From JBNKFV01 sp050289485 (GTDB taxonomy: Bacteria; Pseudomonadota; Gammaproteobacteria; Pseudomonadales; Cellvibrionaceae), in the NCBI GenBank assembly GCA_050289485.1, contig JBNKFV010000024.1:1-64000 (forward strand): a stretch of 64,000 nucleotides of DNA, read 5' to 3'. Positions 23,807 through 32,029 of this stretch are shown here, piece by piece. Within the stretch, counting starts at the first letter, position 1, and each line of letters begins with the position of its first letter. The translations under genes and the position numbers were made by a program. The notes under the pieces were generated by a model that saw only the letters and a list, made by a program, of their open reading frames with translations, searched no databases and was not told the origin of the DNA.

Positions 23807-24509
23807 TTAAAATCTGTTTTTCATTGCCTTGTTTACGGCGTCCATCATCTTCTCCGAGCCACTCTTTACTCCCGAGCATTTGACCGGCAAGGTCCAAAGC
23901 GATGGGACTGTTTCGTTCGATGCTTCTATTTTTCGCATACATTTGTCTCCAACCCTTAAAGTTTCTTCGCCGTAGATATTGATGCTGGATTCAATGTACT
24001 CCTGTTTATTGCCGGAGCCCCCCCGCCCTTTTTTGCATAAGCTTTTCTCTCAAAGCGGGGTCAAAAATGGTTCCGCTCTTTGACGGTAATGTCGATGCAG
24101 CAGCAGGACGGCTGCGACGACTATGCTCAGATAAAACCTGCCTATTTGTCTGGGGCTGCATGTCTTCTTTTTCCACGGCAACAGATTTTTTATCCTGGTT
24201 TTCTAATGCTGGCAGCTTATTCTGCGTTTTGTTCTTTTCGTTGGCTTCTAATACTTTTTCGATCGGCTTGGGCGGTGCTACGTTTTTATTAATGGTGATT
24301 GAAATAGTTAAAGGCGTAGCCTGTTTTTTTGGCGTTTTAAACGCTACCGTACACGGAATTATGTAAAGTCCAACAGCATGTATCATTAATGAAACAACGA
24401 TGGCCACAAATAGAAGGCGATGACTGCCAGTTAACTGACTACTTATTGTAGAACGGTTATCTATCTGCCTGAGGACTACTAATGATCTACCTTCGGTAAA
24501 TAACTCCAT
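23807..24509 (-). pseudogene. Inserted membrane-anchored protein gene broken at a G7 tract
   Basis: The minus-strand frame starts at the ATG at 24509 and is open for 167 codons to a TAA just after a run of seven G (C7 at 24018-24024). With six G the frame continues for about 66 more codons (NKQEYIESSINIYGEETLRV, then GDKCMRKIEASNE and onward) to a stop at 23807, giving about 233 residues. The N-terminus has one membrane segment (LLFVAIVVSLMIHAVGLYI), followed by a Lys/Pro/Gln-rich linker, a layout like TonB or other envelope-spanning proteins. The C-terminal extension has two Cys. I do not recognise the family. The break may be a real mutation, phase variation or a sequencing error in the homopolymer. 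Confidence 0.6.
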
Positions 24510-24512
24510 ACT

Positions 24513-24857
24513 TTATTTCCGGGCAGTTTTATACAAACATCCATCACCACTAGGGGTACCGCTTACCGCGTGAGGTACGACACCCATCACAATGATAAGT
24601 TCGCCATCTGTATCAAGTTGGTAGCGACCTGTCGGCCAATGGCAGATTCACCTGGGTACAACTTTTTATCGTCAATTAATAACTGCCACGGGCTCCGCAT
24701 CTGCCTTATCTGCTCGCCTTACATTATGGTTTTCTAGAATCGGCGTCTCCATCATGTCTAAGTAAGATTCACTCACCGCATCGACGGACAAACGGAGTCT
24801 AACGGCATAAACCAACATCAAAATTGACTGAAAGATAATCACGTTGGAGACAGGCAC
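24513..24857 (-). pseudogene. Shredded minus-strand reading frame upstream of the broken gene
   Basis: Coherent protein-like text appears in three successive frames: an N-terminal membrane-like segment (VIIFQSILMLVYAVRLRLSV, then METPILENHNVRRADKADAE), a middle QLLIDDKKLYPGESAIG, and an end GRYQLDTDGELIIVMGVVPH followed by SGDGCLYKTARK. The last frame stops at 24513, three bases before the ATG of the next gene. At least two frameshifts are needed to join them, so this reads as a decayed gene that once sat in the same operon. The family is not recognised. Confidence 0.4.
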
Positions 24858-24972
24858 TAAATGCTAAGAGAAGAAGGCCACCTGCGAGCCATACTTTAGC
24901 TTGCGCTGCTCCCCTGCGGCACTGTTACAATTGCACGTCGTTTTAACCATCCTATTTTGGCAGAGTCGTACC

Positions 24973-26994
24973 GTGTCGCAACTCAACCCTCGTCAGCGCC
25001 AGGCCGTGCATTACGTTGATGGCCCCTGCCTTGTACTGGCTGGTGCCGGCAGCGGTAAAACCAGCGTGATCACCCGCAAAATTGCCTACCTGATAGGCGA
25101 GTGCGACCTGCCAGCTCGTCATATCGCCGCACTTACGTTCACCAATAAGGCAGCCCGCGAAATGAAAGAACGGGTCAGCGGCTTGCTCAAAGGTAAAGGT
25201 GCCAATGCCAAAGGCCTTACGGTCTCTACCTTTCACAACCTGGGGCTCAACATCATTCGGCAGGAATACAAGCTACTGGGGTTCAAACCCGGATTTTCCA
25301 TTTTCGATGCCGAAGACGCCCGCTCGCTACTGAAAGAGCTGATGTTGAAGGAAGGCGATATGGATGCTGACCGGATCGACGATGTTCAGCACCTGATTTC
25401 CAACTGGAAAAACGATCTGGTGACGCCCGACAAAGCCCTCAGTCTGGCCGCCAGCCGTGGCGAAGAGGTGATTGCGCTCACCTATGGTCGCTACAATCAA
25501 GCCCTTAAGGCCTACAACGCCGTCGACTTCGATGATTTGATTCTCACCCCAGTGGAACTGTTTTCCAGCCACCCCGACGTGCTCCAACGCTGGCAACGTA
25601 AAATTCGTTATTTGCTGGTAGACGAATATCAAGACACCAACTCCAGCCAGTACCTTCTGGTAAAAATGCTGGTGGGCAACCGTGGCAGTCTTACGGTAGT
25701 GGGCGACGACGACCAGTCGATTTATGCCTGGCGCGGCGCGCGGCCGGAAAACATGAGCCTGCTGAAAAAAGACTTTCCGTCGCTGCAAGTTATCAAGCTG
25801 GAACAAAACTACCGCTCAACCCAGCGGATTCTGAAAGTCGCCAACCACCTGATTGCCCACAACCCCCATGAATTTGATAAGGCGTTGTGGAGCGATAAAA
25901 GCATCGGCGAGCCCATTCGGGTCATTCACTGTCGCAACGAAGACGCTGAAGCCGAACGCGTGGCCACCGAATTACTGAGCCAACGCCTGCAGCGGGGCAT
26001 TCGCTTTAAAGACTTTGCCGTGCTGTATCGGGGCAACCACCAGGCCCGTCTGATGGAAATCAAGCTGCAACAACAGCAGATTCCCTACCAGCTCAGCGGC
26101 GGCACCTCATTTTTTGGCCGCACTGAAATCAAAGACATCATGGCCTACCTGCGCCTGCTGATTAATGGTGACGACGACAACGCGTTTTTGCGCATAGTCA
26201 ACACCCCCAGGCGCCAGATTGGTACCAGTACACTGGAGGCCCTTGGCCGTTATGCCAGTGAACGGCAAACCAGCCTGCTCGACGCCTGCAATGAGCTTGG
26301 CCTGCAAAACCAGGTTCCGGCTCAGAATCTGGAGCGCCTGCAACGCTTCAGCCATTGGATTGACCGCACCCGCGAACGCTGTGAGGGTGACAGTCCGGCT
26401 GCCGCACTACGGGACATGCTGGCCGATATTGACTACGAAAGCTGGCTGCACCAAAACGCCAGCAGCAGCAAAGTGGCCGAGCGGCGTTACGAAAACGTGA
26501 ACTACCTGATCGACTCACTCTGCAACATGCTCGCGCCCACCGACCCCACCCGCGAACCGCTGTCGCTGGCCGATGCCATTCGTAAACTGGTGTTGATGGA
26601 CCTGCTGGAGCGGCAGGAAGAGGAGGATTTGGGCGATTGCGTACAGCTAATGACACTGCATGCCTCAAAAGGGCTGGAGTTTCCTCACGTGTACCTGATT
26701 GGCATGGAAGAAGAGCTGCTGCCCCACCGCAACAGTATTGAAGACGACAACATAGAAGAAGAGCGGCGCCTTGCCTATGTGGGTATTACCCGCGCCCAGC
26801 AGTGCCTTACTCTGACCCTGGCAAGCAAGCGCAAACAATACGGCGAAAATATCGACACTCAACCCAGTCGGTTTCTCGATGAATTGCCAGAAGAGGATAT
26901 AGAGGTAGAGGGCCTCGGCGAAAGCGACCCACTGGTGAACCAGGCCAAAGGCCGCGCTACTCTTAACAGCCTGATGCAGCTGTTTGACGACTGA
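24973..26994 (+). CDS. rep: ATP-dependent DNA helicase Rep
   Basis: 673 residues from the GTG at 24973, the same length as E. coli Rep. Family homology starts at SQLNPRQRQAVHYVDGPCLV, so the upstream in-frame TTG at 24901 is rejected. UvrD/Rep superfamily 1 motifs are visible: Walker A LAGAGSGKTSV, TFTNKAAREMKERV, YLLVDEYQDTNSSQY, VVGDDDQSIYAWRGA, QNYRSTQRIL, LMTLHASKGLEF and RRLAYVGITRAQ. Rep unwinds DNA 3'-5' and helps replication forks pass protein blocks. Its 5' part is the source, or a relative, of the remnant at 23664-23800. Confidence 0.95.
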   Translation: MSQLNPRQRQAVHYVDGPCLVLAGAGSGKTSVITRKIAYLIGECDLPARHIAALTFTNKAAREMKERVSGLLKGKGANAKGLTVSTFHNLGLNIIRQEYKLLGFKPGFSIFDAEDARSLLKELMLKEGDMDADRIDDVQHLISNWKNDLVTPDKALSLAASRGEEVIALTYGRYNQALKAYNAVDFDDLILTPVELFSSHPDVLQRWQRKIRYLLVDEYQDTNSSQYLLVKMLVGNRGSLTVVGDDDQSIYAWRGARPENMSLLKKDFPSLQVIKLEQNYRSTQRILKVANHLIAHNPHEFDKALWSDKSIGEPIRVIHCRNEDAEAERVATELLSQRLQRGIRFKDFAVLYRGNHQARLMEIKLQQQQIPYQLSGGTSFFGRTEIKDIMAYLRLLINGDDDNAFLRIVNTPRRQIGTSTLEALGRYASERQTSLLDACNELGLQNQVPAQNLERLQRFSHWIDRTRERCEGDSPAAALRDMLADIDYESWLHQNASSSKVAERRYENVNYLIDSLCNMLAPTDPTREPLSLADAIRKLVLMDLLERQEEEDLGDCVQLMTLHASKGLEFPHVYLIGMEEELLPHRNSIEDDNIEEERRLAYVGITRAQQCLTLTLASKRKQYGENIDTQPSRFLDELPEEDIEVEGLGESDPLVNQAKGRATLNSLMQLFDD

Positions 26995-27058
26995 GGCAGT
27001 CAATCCTCTCACACCAGGGGCGGAATTCAAGGTTCATCAAACCTGACAACCCATTGCC

Positions 27059-27193
27059 ATGGTCACTGTGGTAGTCGCCAAATCAGAAGGTGAGCTGGAT
27101 CTGCATACCTATAACGACCCTGCCGCAGGTATTATCAGCAGCGATGAGATTCGCGCAGAATGGTTGCAACGTGGCAAGTCGTCGGCGAGTTAA
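27059..27193 (+). other. 44-codon ORF, possible C-terminal gene fragment
   Basis: Reads MVTVVVAKSEGELDLHTYND then PAAGIISSDEIRAEWLQRGK and stops. The composition is protein-like, but there is no ribosome site and the family is unknown. It may be the tail of a deleted gene. Confidence 0.25.
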
Positions 27194-27302
27194 CCACAAT
27201 AGACCTTTGGTCGCCTGGTGACAATCTTAACGGTCGGCAAGTGGTAAAACTCAATATTTTATTGAAATACCATACTCTCCAAAAAGCTTCGTTGACTCAA
27301 TA

Positions 27303-27446
27303 ATGATGCTAAATTTAAGCAGTTATAAAATTGACGAGAAGGAGATGACTAACCTCTCAAATAGAGTTAGCGATGACCCAGAGAAATCTATAAAAATAGC
27401 TATTGACCCACCATTGCAACAAAGAATTCTAAGAGCAAATTGTTAA
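27303..27446 (+). CDS. Hypothetical 47-residue protein
   Basis: Starts with two adjacent ATG codons and reads MMLNLSSYKIDEKEMTNLSN, then RVSDDPEKSIKIAIDPP and a short basic end to a TAA. The internal ATG at residue 15 follows GAGAAGGAG and could be an alternative start. Base composition is more AT-rich than nearby genes. No family is recognised, and it may be a remnant. Confidence 0.3.
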   Translation: MMLNLSSYKIDEKEMTNLSNRVSDDPEKSIKIAIDPPLQQRILRANC

Positions 27447-27498
27447 TCCAAAGCGTACACTGTATGGCCGTTTTTTTTGGAGAGAATGCTAAAGAGGT

Positions 27499-27655
27499 AA
27501 AGGGCGGGTCTTGATTCTTGCGTCAAGTACTTCAAGACCTGTGAAACACTCAAGACGGCACCCCAGCGGCGGGGCTCGACTGGAAGCGCTCGAAGAGATT
27601 CCGGATTGAAGGCCCCTTATCGCATCCGGACAAGAGCATCAGGATAACCGGGCCT
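27499..27655 (+). mobile_element. RAYT C-terminal remnant
   Basis: The plus frame reads LDSCVKYFKTCETLKTAPQR, then GSTGSARRDSGLKAPYRI and RTRASG to a TAA at 27653. The cysteine-containing part matches the SCMKCFKNCEALKAA piece inside the element at 1400-1588. The tail is of the kind found downstream of REP-associated transposase genes. Nothing upstream of about 27505 belongs to the transposase, so it is a scar. Confidence 0.6.
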
Positions 27656-27897
27656 AACAACAGCCATAATATTTTCATGACGACCTCCACGTTTGTGCCC
27701 TCTGACTTCTTATAGTCTATTTTCGGGTTTTTGGCAGTTCACTGAGTGGTTCCTCCTGCAGGAACGTAAAACAATTTCGGCACCAGAAATACAGAGTACA
27801 ACCAGCCTTTGCTCGTTACCTGTACCAGGGGCTTGCCGCCGATATATCACCTGTAAACAGATCATTATTTCTTGTATAAGTAGTAATAGCTGAATTT

Positions 27898-27911
27898 CTA
27901 CGTTAGCGTAG
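27898..27911. promoter_or_regulatory. Short perfect dyad before the permease gene
   Basis: CTACG-TTAG-CGTAG, about 66 bp upstream of the permease ATG. It could be a repressor site, since related permease/thioredoxin pairs are often metalloregulated, but no regulator gene is present here. Confidence 0.3.
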
Positions 27912-27977
27912 TGATATTCATCCGTGTGGGGAAAGTTTTCAGTCCAAGCCTTATTTCGACAATAGTAGAGCGTAGCT

Positions 27978-28961
27978 ATGCTAGCCATCTTCACAAGATT
28001 AGCCGATTGGCTGACATATTCTGTTCTGGGTTTAGTACCAGGCTCAAAGTTGGGCGGGTCAATTCAATTTTTTATTGAAGATACAACCAAGATATTTTTC
28101 CTGCTGGTGTTGATGATTTATGTGATTGCGCTTATTCGCGCTTCCCTGAATGTCGAAAGAGTGCGTGATTACCTGGCGAAAAATAATAAGTTTGCTGGCT
28201 ATCTTATGGGATCGACCTTTGGGGCTATAACGCCGTTTTGCTCCTGTTCAAGTATACCGATTTTTCTGGGTTTCACCTCTGCCGGTATTCCCGTCGGTAT
28301 TACCATGTCTTTTCTGTTAACGTCGCCACTGATTAATGAAGTTGCTGTATTGCTGTTATTGAGTTTGGTCGGATGGAAAACCACACTGATTTATAGTGTA
28401 GTGGGCATGGCGGTAGGTATTGCCGGTGGTGTTTTTCTTGACTTGATTCGTGCAGAACGACTTTTACAACCTTTTGCACTGAAAGCCTATCAAACTGCTG
28501 CGGGTACCGATGTCAGCCCGGCTATTAAACCGAAACTGTCGTTTCAGGCGCGTCATACGTTTGCTAAAGCCGAGCTGCTGGATATTTTAAGTCGTGTCTG
28601 GAAATGGGTATTTATCGGTGTTGGTTTGGGTGCCGCCCTACATGGTTTTGTACCGGATTCGTGGTTTACCGCCAATTTAGGTGACGGGCAATGGTGGTCT
28701 GTGCCAATGGCCGTTCTCGCCGGTATTCCTCTCTATTCAAATGCCACGGGCGTTATTCCAGTGATGGAAAGTTTAATTGTAAAAGGGTTGCCTCTGGGAA
28801 CAACCCTGGCATTTTGCATGAGCACCGTGGCGGCAAGTTTTCCCGAATTTATTTTGTTAAAACAAGTGATGACGTGGAAGTTGCTCTCGATTATTTTTGT
28901 GCTTTTACTCTTGTCATTTACGCTGGTTGGTTGGCTGATTAATTTACTGTATGTGTTATAG
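27978..28961 (+). CDS. Permease of the DUF318/ArsP-like family
   Basis: 327 residues, about eight to nine membrane segments in two homologous halves. The signature PFCSCSSIP at 86-94 and the later GIPLYSNATGVIPVMESLI segment define the family (PF03773). Some members export trivalent organoarsenicals; others are uncharacterised. It is followed after nine bases by a small CxxC thioredoxin-like gene, a conserved pairing in which the thioredoxin may reduce the substrate or the permease cysteines. No ArsR-type regulator is encoded nearby, which differs from many such operons. Confidence 0.85.
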   Translation: MLAIFTRLADWLTYSVLGLVPGSKLGGSIQFFIEDTTKIFFLLVLMIYVIALIRASLNVERVRDYLAKNNKFAGYLMGSTFGAITPFCSCSSIPIFLGFTSAGIPVGITMSFLLTSPLINEVAVLLLLSLVGWKTTLIYSVVGMAVGIAGGVFLDLIRAERLLQPFALKAYQTAAGTDVSPAIKPKLSFQARHTFAKAELLDILSRVWKWVFIGVGLGAALHGFVPDSWFTANLGDGQWWSVPMAVLAGIPLYSNATGVIPVMESLIVKGLPLGTTLAFCMSTVAASFPEFILLKQVMTWKLLSIIFVLLLLSFTLVGWLINLLYVL

Positions 28962-28970
28962 GGCAGATTT

Positions 28971-29207
28971 ATGAAAGAAGTGGAGGTGCTTGGCAGTGGT
29001 TGCACAAAATGTGTAAAGACCGCTGAGCTTATTGAAGCGGTTGCTAAAGAATGTGGGGTTTCGGTACACGTTGTTAAACAGACGAGTCCGGAAATTATGC
29101 TCAAGTATGGCGTAATGAGAACACCGGCAGTGGTTGTCGATAGCCAGCTGATGCACGCCGGGGCTGTACCTGACAGAGATACGGTAGCGGGCTGGTTGAC
29201 GTCGTAA
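28971..29207 (+). CDS. Thioredoxin family protein (redox-active disulfide protein 2 type)
   Basis: 78 residues, a minimal thioredoxin fold. The redox site CTKC is at 11-14 and the cis-proline is in RTPAVVVD. The C-terminal GAVPDRDTVAGWL matches the small TIGR00412-type family found beside DUF318 permeases. It lacks a signal peptide and should be cytoplasmic. The gene lies nine bases after the permease stop codon in the same operon. Confidence 0.88.
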   Translation: MKEVEVLGSGCTKCVKTAELIEAVAKECGVSVHVVKQTSPEIMLKYGVMRTPAVVVDSQLMHAGAVPDRDTVAGWLTS

Positions 29208-29371
29208 AAAGTACGCGCAGGCATGGTTATTATTCTGTTTTGTAGATTACCGTGTGATTTTCCAGATACGGACTACCGCTATAGCTGCATTGGTATATAG
29301 TAAAGCTAAGCGCGTCAGGGGTTTTAGCGCGCGGCCTCAAGTCATAAACCTGCAGTAATAATGGATACCTT

Positions 29372-30325
29372 ATGGAATTCAAAGACTATTACAAAATTCT
29401 GGGGGTTGACCCTACCGCTGACGATAAAGCCATCAAGATTGCTTACCGCAAACTCGCCAGGAAATACCATCCGGATGTGAGTAAGCATGCTAATGCCGAG
29501 GCCCAGTTCAAAGAGGTCACCGAAGCCTATGAAGTGTTGAAAAATAGCGCCAAGCGGGCTGAGTATGATGAATTGCGCCAGTACGCGAACCAGCGGGAGG
29601 AGTTTCGTCCGCCGCCAGGGTGGCAGCCTTCTGGTTCTGCCGGGGGCGGAGGCGAGAGTTATCATCAGGCTGATTTTTCAGACTTTTTTTCTTCGATTTT
29701 TGGCAGTGGTGGACAACCTCGAGGCCAGCGTCGTCGAGACCCTTTTAGCCAGCGTGGCCAGGATGTTGAAACCGACTTGCCAATATTTCTAGAAGATACC
29801 TTGTCGGAGGAATTGAAAGAAATTTCCTATCACTTGCCGGGCTATGACAGTGACGGGCGCCTGACCGAAGTAAAGAAAACGCTCAAGGTAAAAATACCGC
29901 CCGGAGTCATGGACGGCGAGCGTATACGCTTGGAGGGCCAAGGCGGTCTGGGTGCGGGCAAAGCGGCCAATGGTGATTTATATTTGCGAATTCGGTTGGT
30001 ACCACATCCGCTGTTTGATGTAGAAGGGCACAACCTGATTATTACCCTGCCGGTTGCCCCCTGGGAAGCCGCTTTGGGAGCCAAAGTGACTTTGCCCACC
30101 CTGTCCGGCAAAATCAAACTCACTATTCCCGCGAACAGTCAAAGCGGGCAACGCTTCCGCGTTAAAGGCCGCGGATTGCCAGGTAAACATATTCAGGGCG
30201 ACCTTTATGCAGTCTTAAAAGTCGTGATGCCGCCTGCCACCGAGCCGGCCACCGACGCCCTGTGGCAGCAGTTAGCGGAACTTGCCCCGTTTGATCCACG
30301 GGCCGAATGGAGTGATGTGTCATGA
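29372..30325 (+). CDS. cbpA: Curved DNA-binding protein CbpA (DnaJ family co-chaperone)
   Basis: 317 residues. The J domain (1-70) has HPD at 33-35. A Gly/Phe-rich linker with FSDFFSSIFGSGGQ follows, then the DnaJ C-terminal substrate-binding repeats (KIPPGVMDGERIRLEGQGG, DLYLRIRLVPHPLFDVEGHN). There is no zinc-finger region, which separates CbpA from DnaJ. It stimulates DnaK and also binds curved DNA. Its stop codon overlaps the start of cbpM by four bases (ATGA), so the two are translationally coupled. Confidence 0.93.
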   Translation: MEFKDYYKILGVDPTADDKAIKIAYRKLARKYHPDVSKHANAEAQFKEVTEAYEVLKNSAKRAEYDELRQYANQREEFRPPPGWQPSGSAGGGGESYHQADFSDFFSSIFGSGGQPRGQRRRDPFSQRGQDVETDLPIFLEDTLSEELKEISYHLPGYDSDGRLTEVKKTLKVKIPPGVMDGERIRLEGQGGLGAGKAANGDLYLRIRLVPHPLFDVEGHNLIITLPVAPWEAALGAKVTLPTLSGKIKLTIPANSQSGQRFRVKGRGLPGKHIQGDLYAVLKVVMPPATEPATDALWQQLAELAPFDPRAEWSDVS

Positions 30326-30624
30326 GCAATGCTGAAGCCAGTTACCTGAACTTTACCGAAGTCTGCCTGCGAACCGGTGTGGCAGAAGATACCGTGATCG
30401 AAATTGTTGAACAGGGCATTATTGAGCCCCTTGGGACCACGCCTGAAGAGTGGTTGTTCAGTCCAACCATGTTAACGGTGACGCAAAAAGCCGTGCGCTT
30501 ACACCGAGACCTGAATGTGGACTGGGCCGGGATTGCGCTGGCAATTGACTTGTTGGATGAGGTGGAGCAGTTGCGCGAAGAGAATCGCGCCTTGCGTCGC
30601 CGCCTCAGTCGCTTTGTGGATTAA
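30322..30624 (+). CDS. cbpM: Chaperone modulator CbpM
   Basis: 100 residues with a MerR-like N-terminal helix-turn-helix (YLNFTEVCLRTGVAEDTVIE) and a C-terminal coiled coil (LLDEVEQLREENRALRRRLS). CbpM binds the J domain of CbpA and inhibits it. It overlaps the cbpA stop codon by four bases and is followed by a T-rich stretch (CGTCTTTTTTT) just after its stop codon. Confidence 0.9.
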   Translation: MSNAEASYLNFTEVCLRTGVAEDTVIEIVEQGIIEPLGTTPEEWLFSPTMLTVTQKAVRLHRDLNVDWAGIALAIDLLDEVEQLREENRALRRRLSRFVD

Positions 30625-31057
30625 CCCGTCTTTTTTTAGGCATCAGGGTTTCTCTTGCAATGTTGTTGCGAGTGCAGTTTTGATAACGACACTTTTATTT
30701 GTAATTTTGCCGCCAGGGCCCCTGAGATGTCGCTACCTTTTGGATCTTATCGCTGGATAACGGTGTGGCTTGTTACTGTATTGAGGCAGAATCAGAGTTA
30801 CTTGTGAGCTTAATGACCGATATCAAACGGTGTTCATGCTGGGTGGATTACCGTTCGTATTAGTGCTCTGAATAATTTATTCCTGAATGATTCAGAGCAT
30901 GATAACTGACAATCGGACTACTGGTTCTCTTACAAAATCCATAACTTGTCGTTATCGATATGGCAGTGCATCCCTGTACTACGGGTACCTTTTGCGTTTT
31001 CAGCGGTACCCTAAAGATTGGCTATCACTATTTCGGGTATAACCATTGGAGTTGCCT
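30625..31057. other. Intergenic region between cbpM and the OsmC gene
   Basis: About 430 bp. A T-run follows cbpM at once. A pair of GGTACC sites flanks an AT/GC-mixed segment near 30990-31012. No gene is supported. Confidence 0.4.
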
Positions 31058-31492
31058 ATGCAGGATTTACCACACCACTACCATGTCGCCGCTACCGCCG
31101 CACCCACGGGCAGTATTGATTTAACCAGCCCAAAACTGCCAGCCATTGACTCTGCGCCACCAGCCGAATACGGCGGCCCCGGCGATTTGTGGTCACCAGA
31201 AACTCTCTTGGTGGCGGCTGTCGCCGATTGTTTTGTATTGACGTTTAGGGCAATTGCCCGAGCCTCCAAGCTGGAATGGGCGTCATTAAACTGCACAGCA
31301 GAAGGTACCCTTGATCGTGTCGACGGAACCACAAAATTTACCAACTTTGTGCTTAAGGTTGGGCTGACTGTACCGGCAACTGTGACCGAAGAAAAGGCCA
31401 GGCGAATTCTTGAAAAATCAGAAGCGGGTTGCTTAATTACCAACTCCTTATCCGGCCCGGTGCATTTGGATATTACTGTTAATTGGGTTTGA
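31058..31492 (+). CDS. OsmC family peroxiredoxin-like protein
   Basis: 144 residues from the ATG at 31058 (MQDLPHHYH). The in-frame TTG upstream is rejected because the ATG has GGAG in TTGGAGTTGCCT at a good distance. Family marks are GDLWSPETLLVAAVADCFVL with the first redox cysteine, and RILEKSEAGCLITNSLSG with the second. OsmC/Ohr proteins reduce organic hydroperoxides. The spacing fits an OsmC-like rather than a clear Ohr protein, so the exact subgroup is open. Confidence 0.82.
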   Translation: MQDLPHHYHVAATAAPTGSIDLTSPKLPAIDSAPPAEYGGPGDLWSPETLLVAAVADCFVLTFRAIARASKLEWASLNCTAEGTLDRVDGTTKFTNFVLKVGLTVPATVTEEKARRILEKSEAGCLITNSLSGPVHLDITVNWV

Positions 31493-31654
31493 TCTGATAT
31501 GCTGGCCAAGCATCCGGCATACGGGTGTCCCTCCCTAAAAAGGCATCGCGTAAGAATCCAGCCAAATTTTAAAAAATATTAATGCAGTCCTGCGTGCCTC
31601 CACTGTTTAACGGCGGGGATGTTATACAGCCTTCCACGCGTGCGGTGGGAAAGC

Positions 31655-31735
31655 CCTTTACGCGCGGCGCAAAGAAACCGTCGAACGCAGCTTTGCGGAT
31701 GCCAGAGAGCGTCTCCAGGCTTTCAGAGTGCCGAT
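31655..31735 (+). mobile_element. IS1182/DDE-type transposase remnant
   Basis: A frame at about 31660-31710 reads YARRKETVERSFADARER, the familiar YARRKETVERSFADAK segment near the C-terminus of IS1182-like DDE transposases. The homology fades after about 31720 and no start, ends or other domains remain. Confidence 0.65.
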
Positions 31736-31811
31736 TCTGGATCTCCAGGGGCCGCGTGACTAAAACATCTCAAAAAGAAAGCTGAACACTCAGCTCCCCC
31801 TAAAAACAAGA

Positions 31812-31836
31812 AACCCCAGCAAAAATGCTGGGGTTT
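31812..31836 (+). terminator. Intrinsic terminator
   Basis: CCCCAGC at 31814-31820 and GCTGGGG at 31827-31833 pair around AAAAAT, with AAA before and TTT after. It may be the natural end of the deleted IS transcript. Confidence 0.7.
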
Positions 31837-31916
31837 ATCAGCAATCTGAGCCATGGAACATGATTTGATCCTTATGGGTGCCCCCAATGCTCAGGCTCAG
31901 CCTCGATTTGACGATC

Positions 31917-31940
31917 ACCACCTCCTATGGAGGTGGTTTT
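31917..31940 (+). terminator. Intrinsic terminator
   Basis: ACCACCTCC at 31917-31925 and GGAGGTGGT at 31929-31937 pair around TAT and are followed by TTT. It is the second of three stacked terminators. Confidence 0.6.
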
Positions 31941-31952
31941 AGGCAGACAATA

Positions 31953-31977
31953 AAAAAGCCGCATCAAGCGGCTTTTT
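31953..31977. terminator. Bidirectional intrinsic terminator for the cytochrome gene
   Basis: AAAAAGCCGC at 31953-31962 and GCGGCTTTTT at 31968-31977 pair around ATCAA, with T-tracts on both strands. It lies 52 bp beyond the cytochrome c5 stop codon on the minus strand. Confidence 0.85.
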
Positions 31978-32029
31978 ATAAGAACAAAGGTGTTGGTTAT
32001 AGAAGCAAAGTGATTAGTACAAGGGCCGA

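Larger units (their letters stand above)
26995..27977. other. Intergenic region with gene and transposon scars
   Basis: About 980 bp between rep and the permease gene. It contains two short unassigned ORFs (27059-27193 and 27303-27446), a RAYT C-terminal remnant (27499-27655) and a promoter-like dyad before the permease gene (27898-27911). No complete gene is supported. Confidence 0.6.
31493..32029. other. Intergenic region with IS remnant and three terminators
   Basis: About 540 bp holding a transposase remnant (31655-31735) and three intrinsic terminators in a row (31812-31836, 31917-31940, 31953-31977). Nothing else is supported. Confidence 0.6.

Noticed and set aside
24901..24972. Upstream in-frame TTG as the rep start
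   Set aside because: The added 24 residues have no similarity to Rep, and the GTG at 24973 gives exactly the family length and N-terminus.
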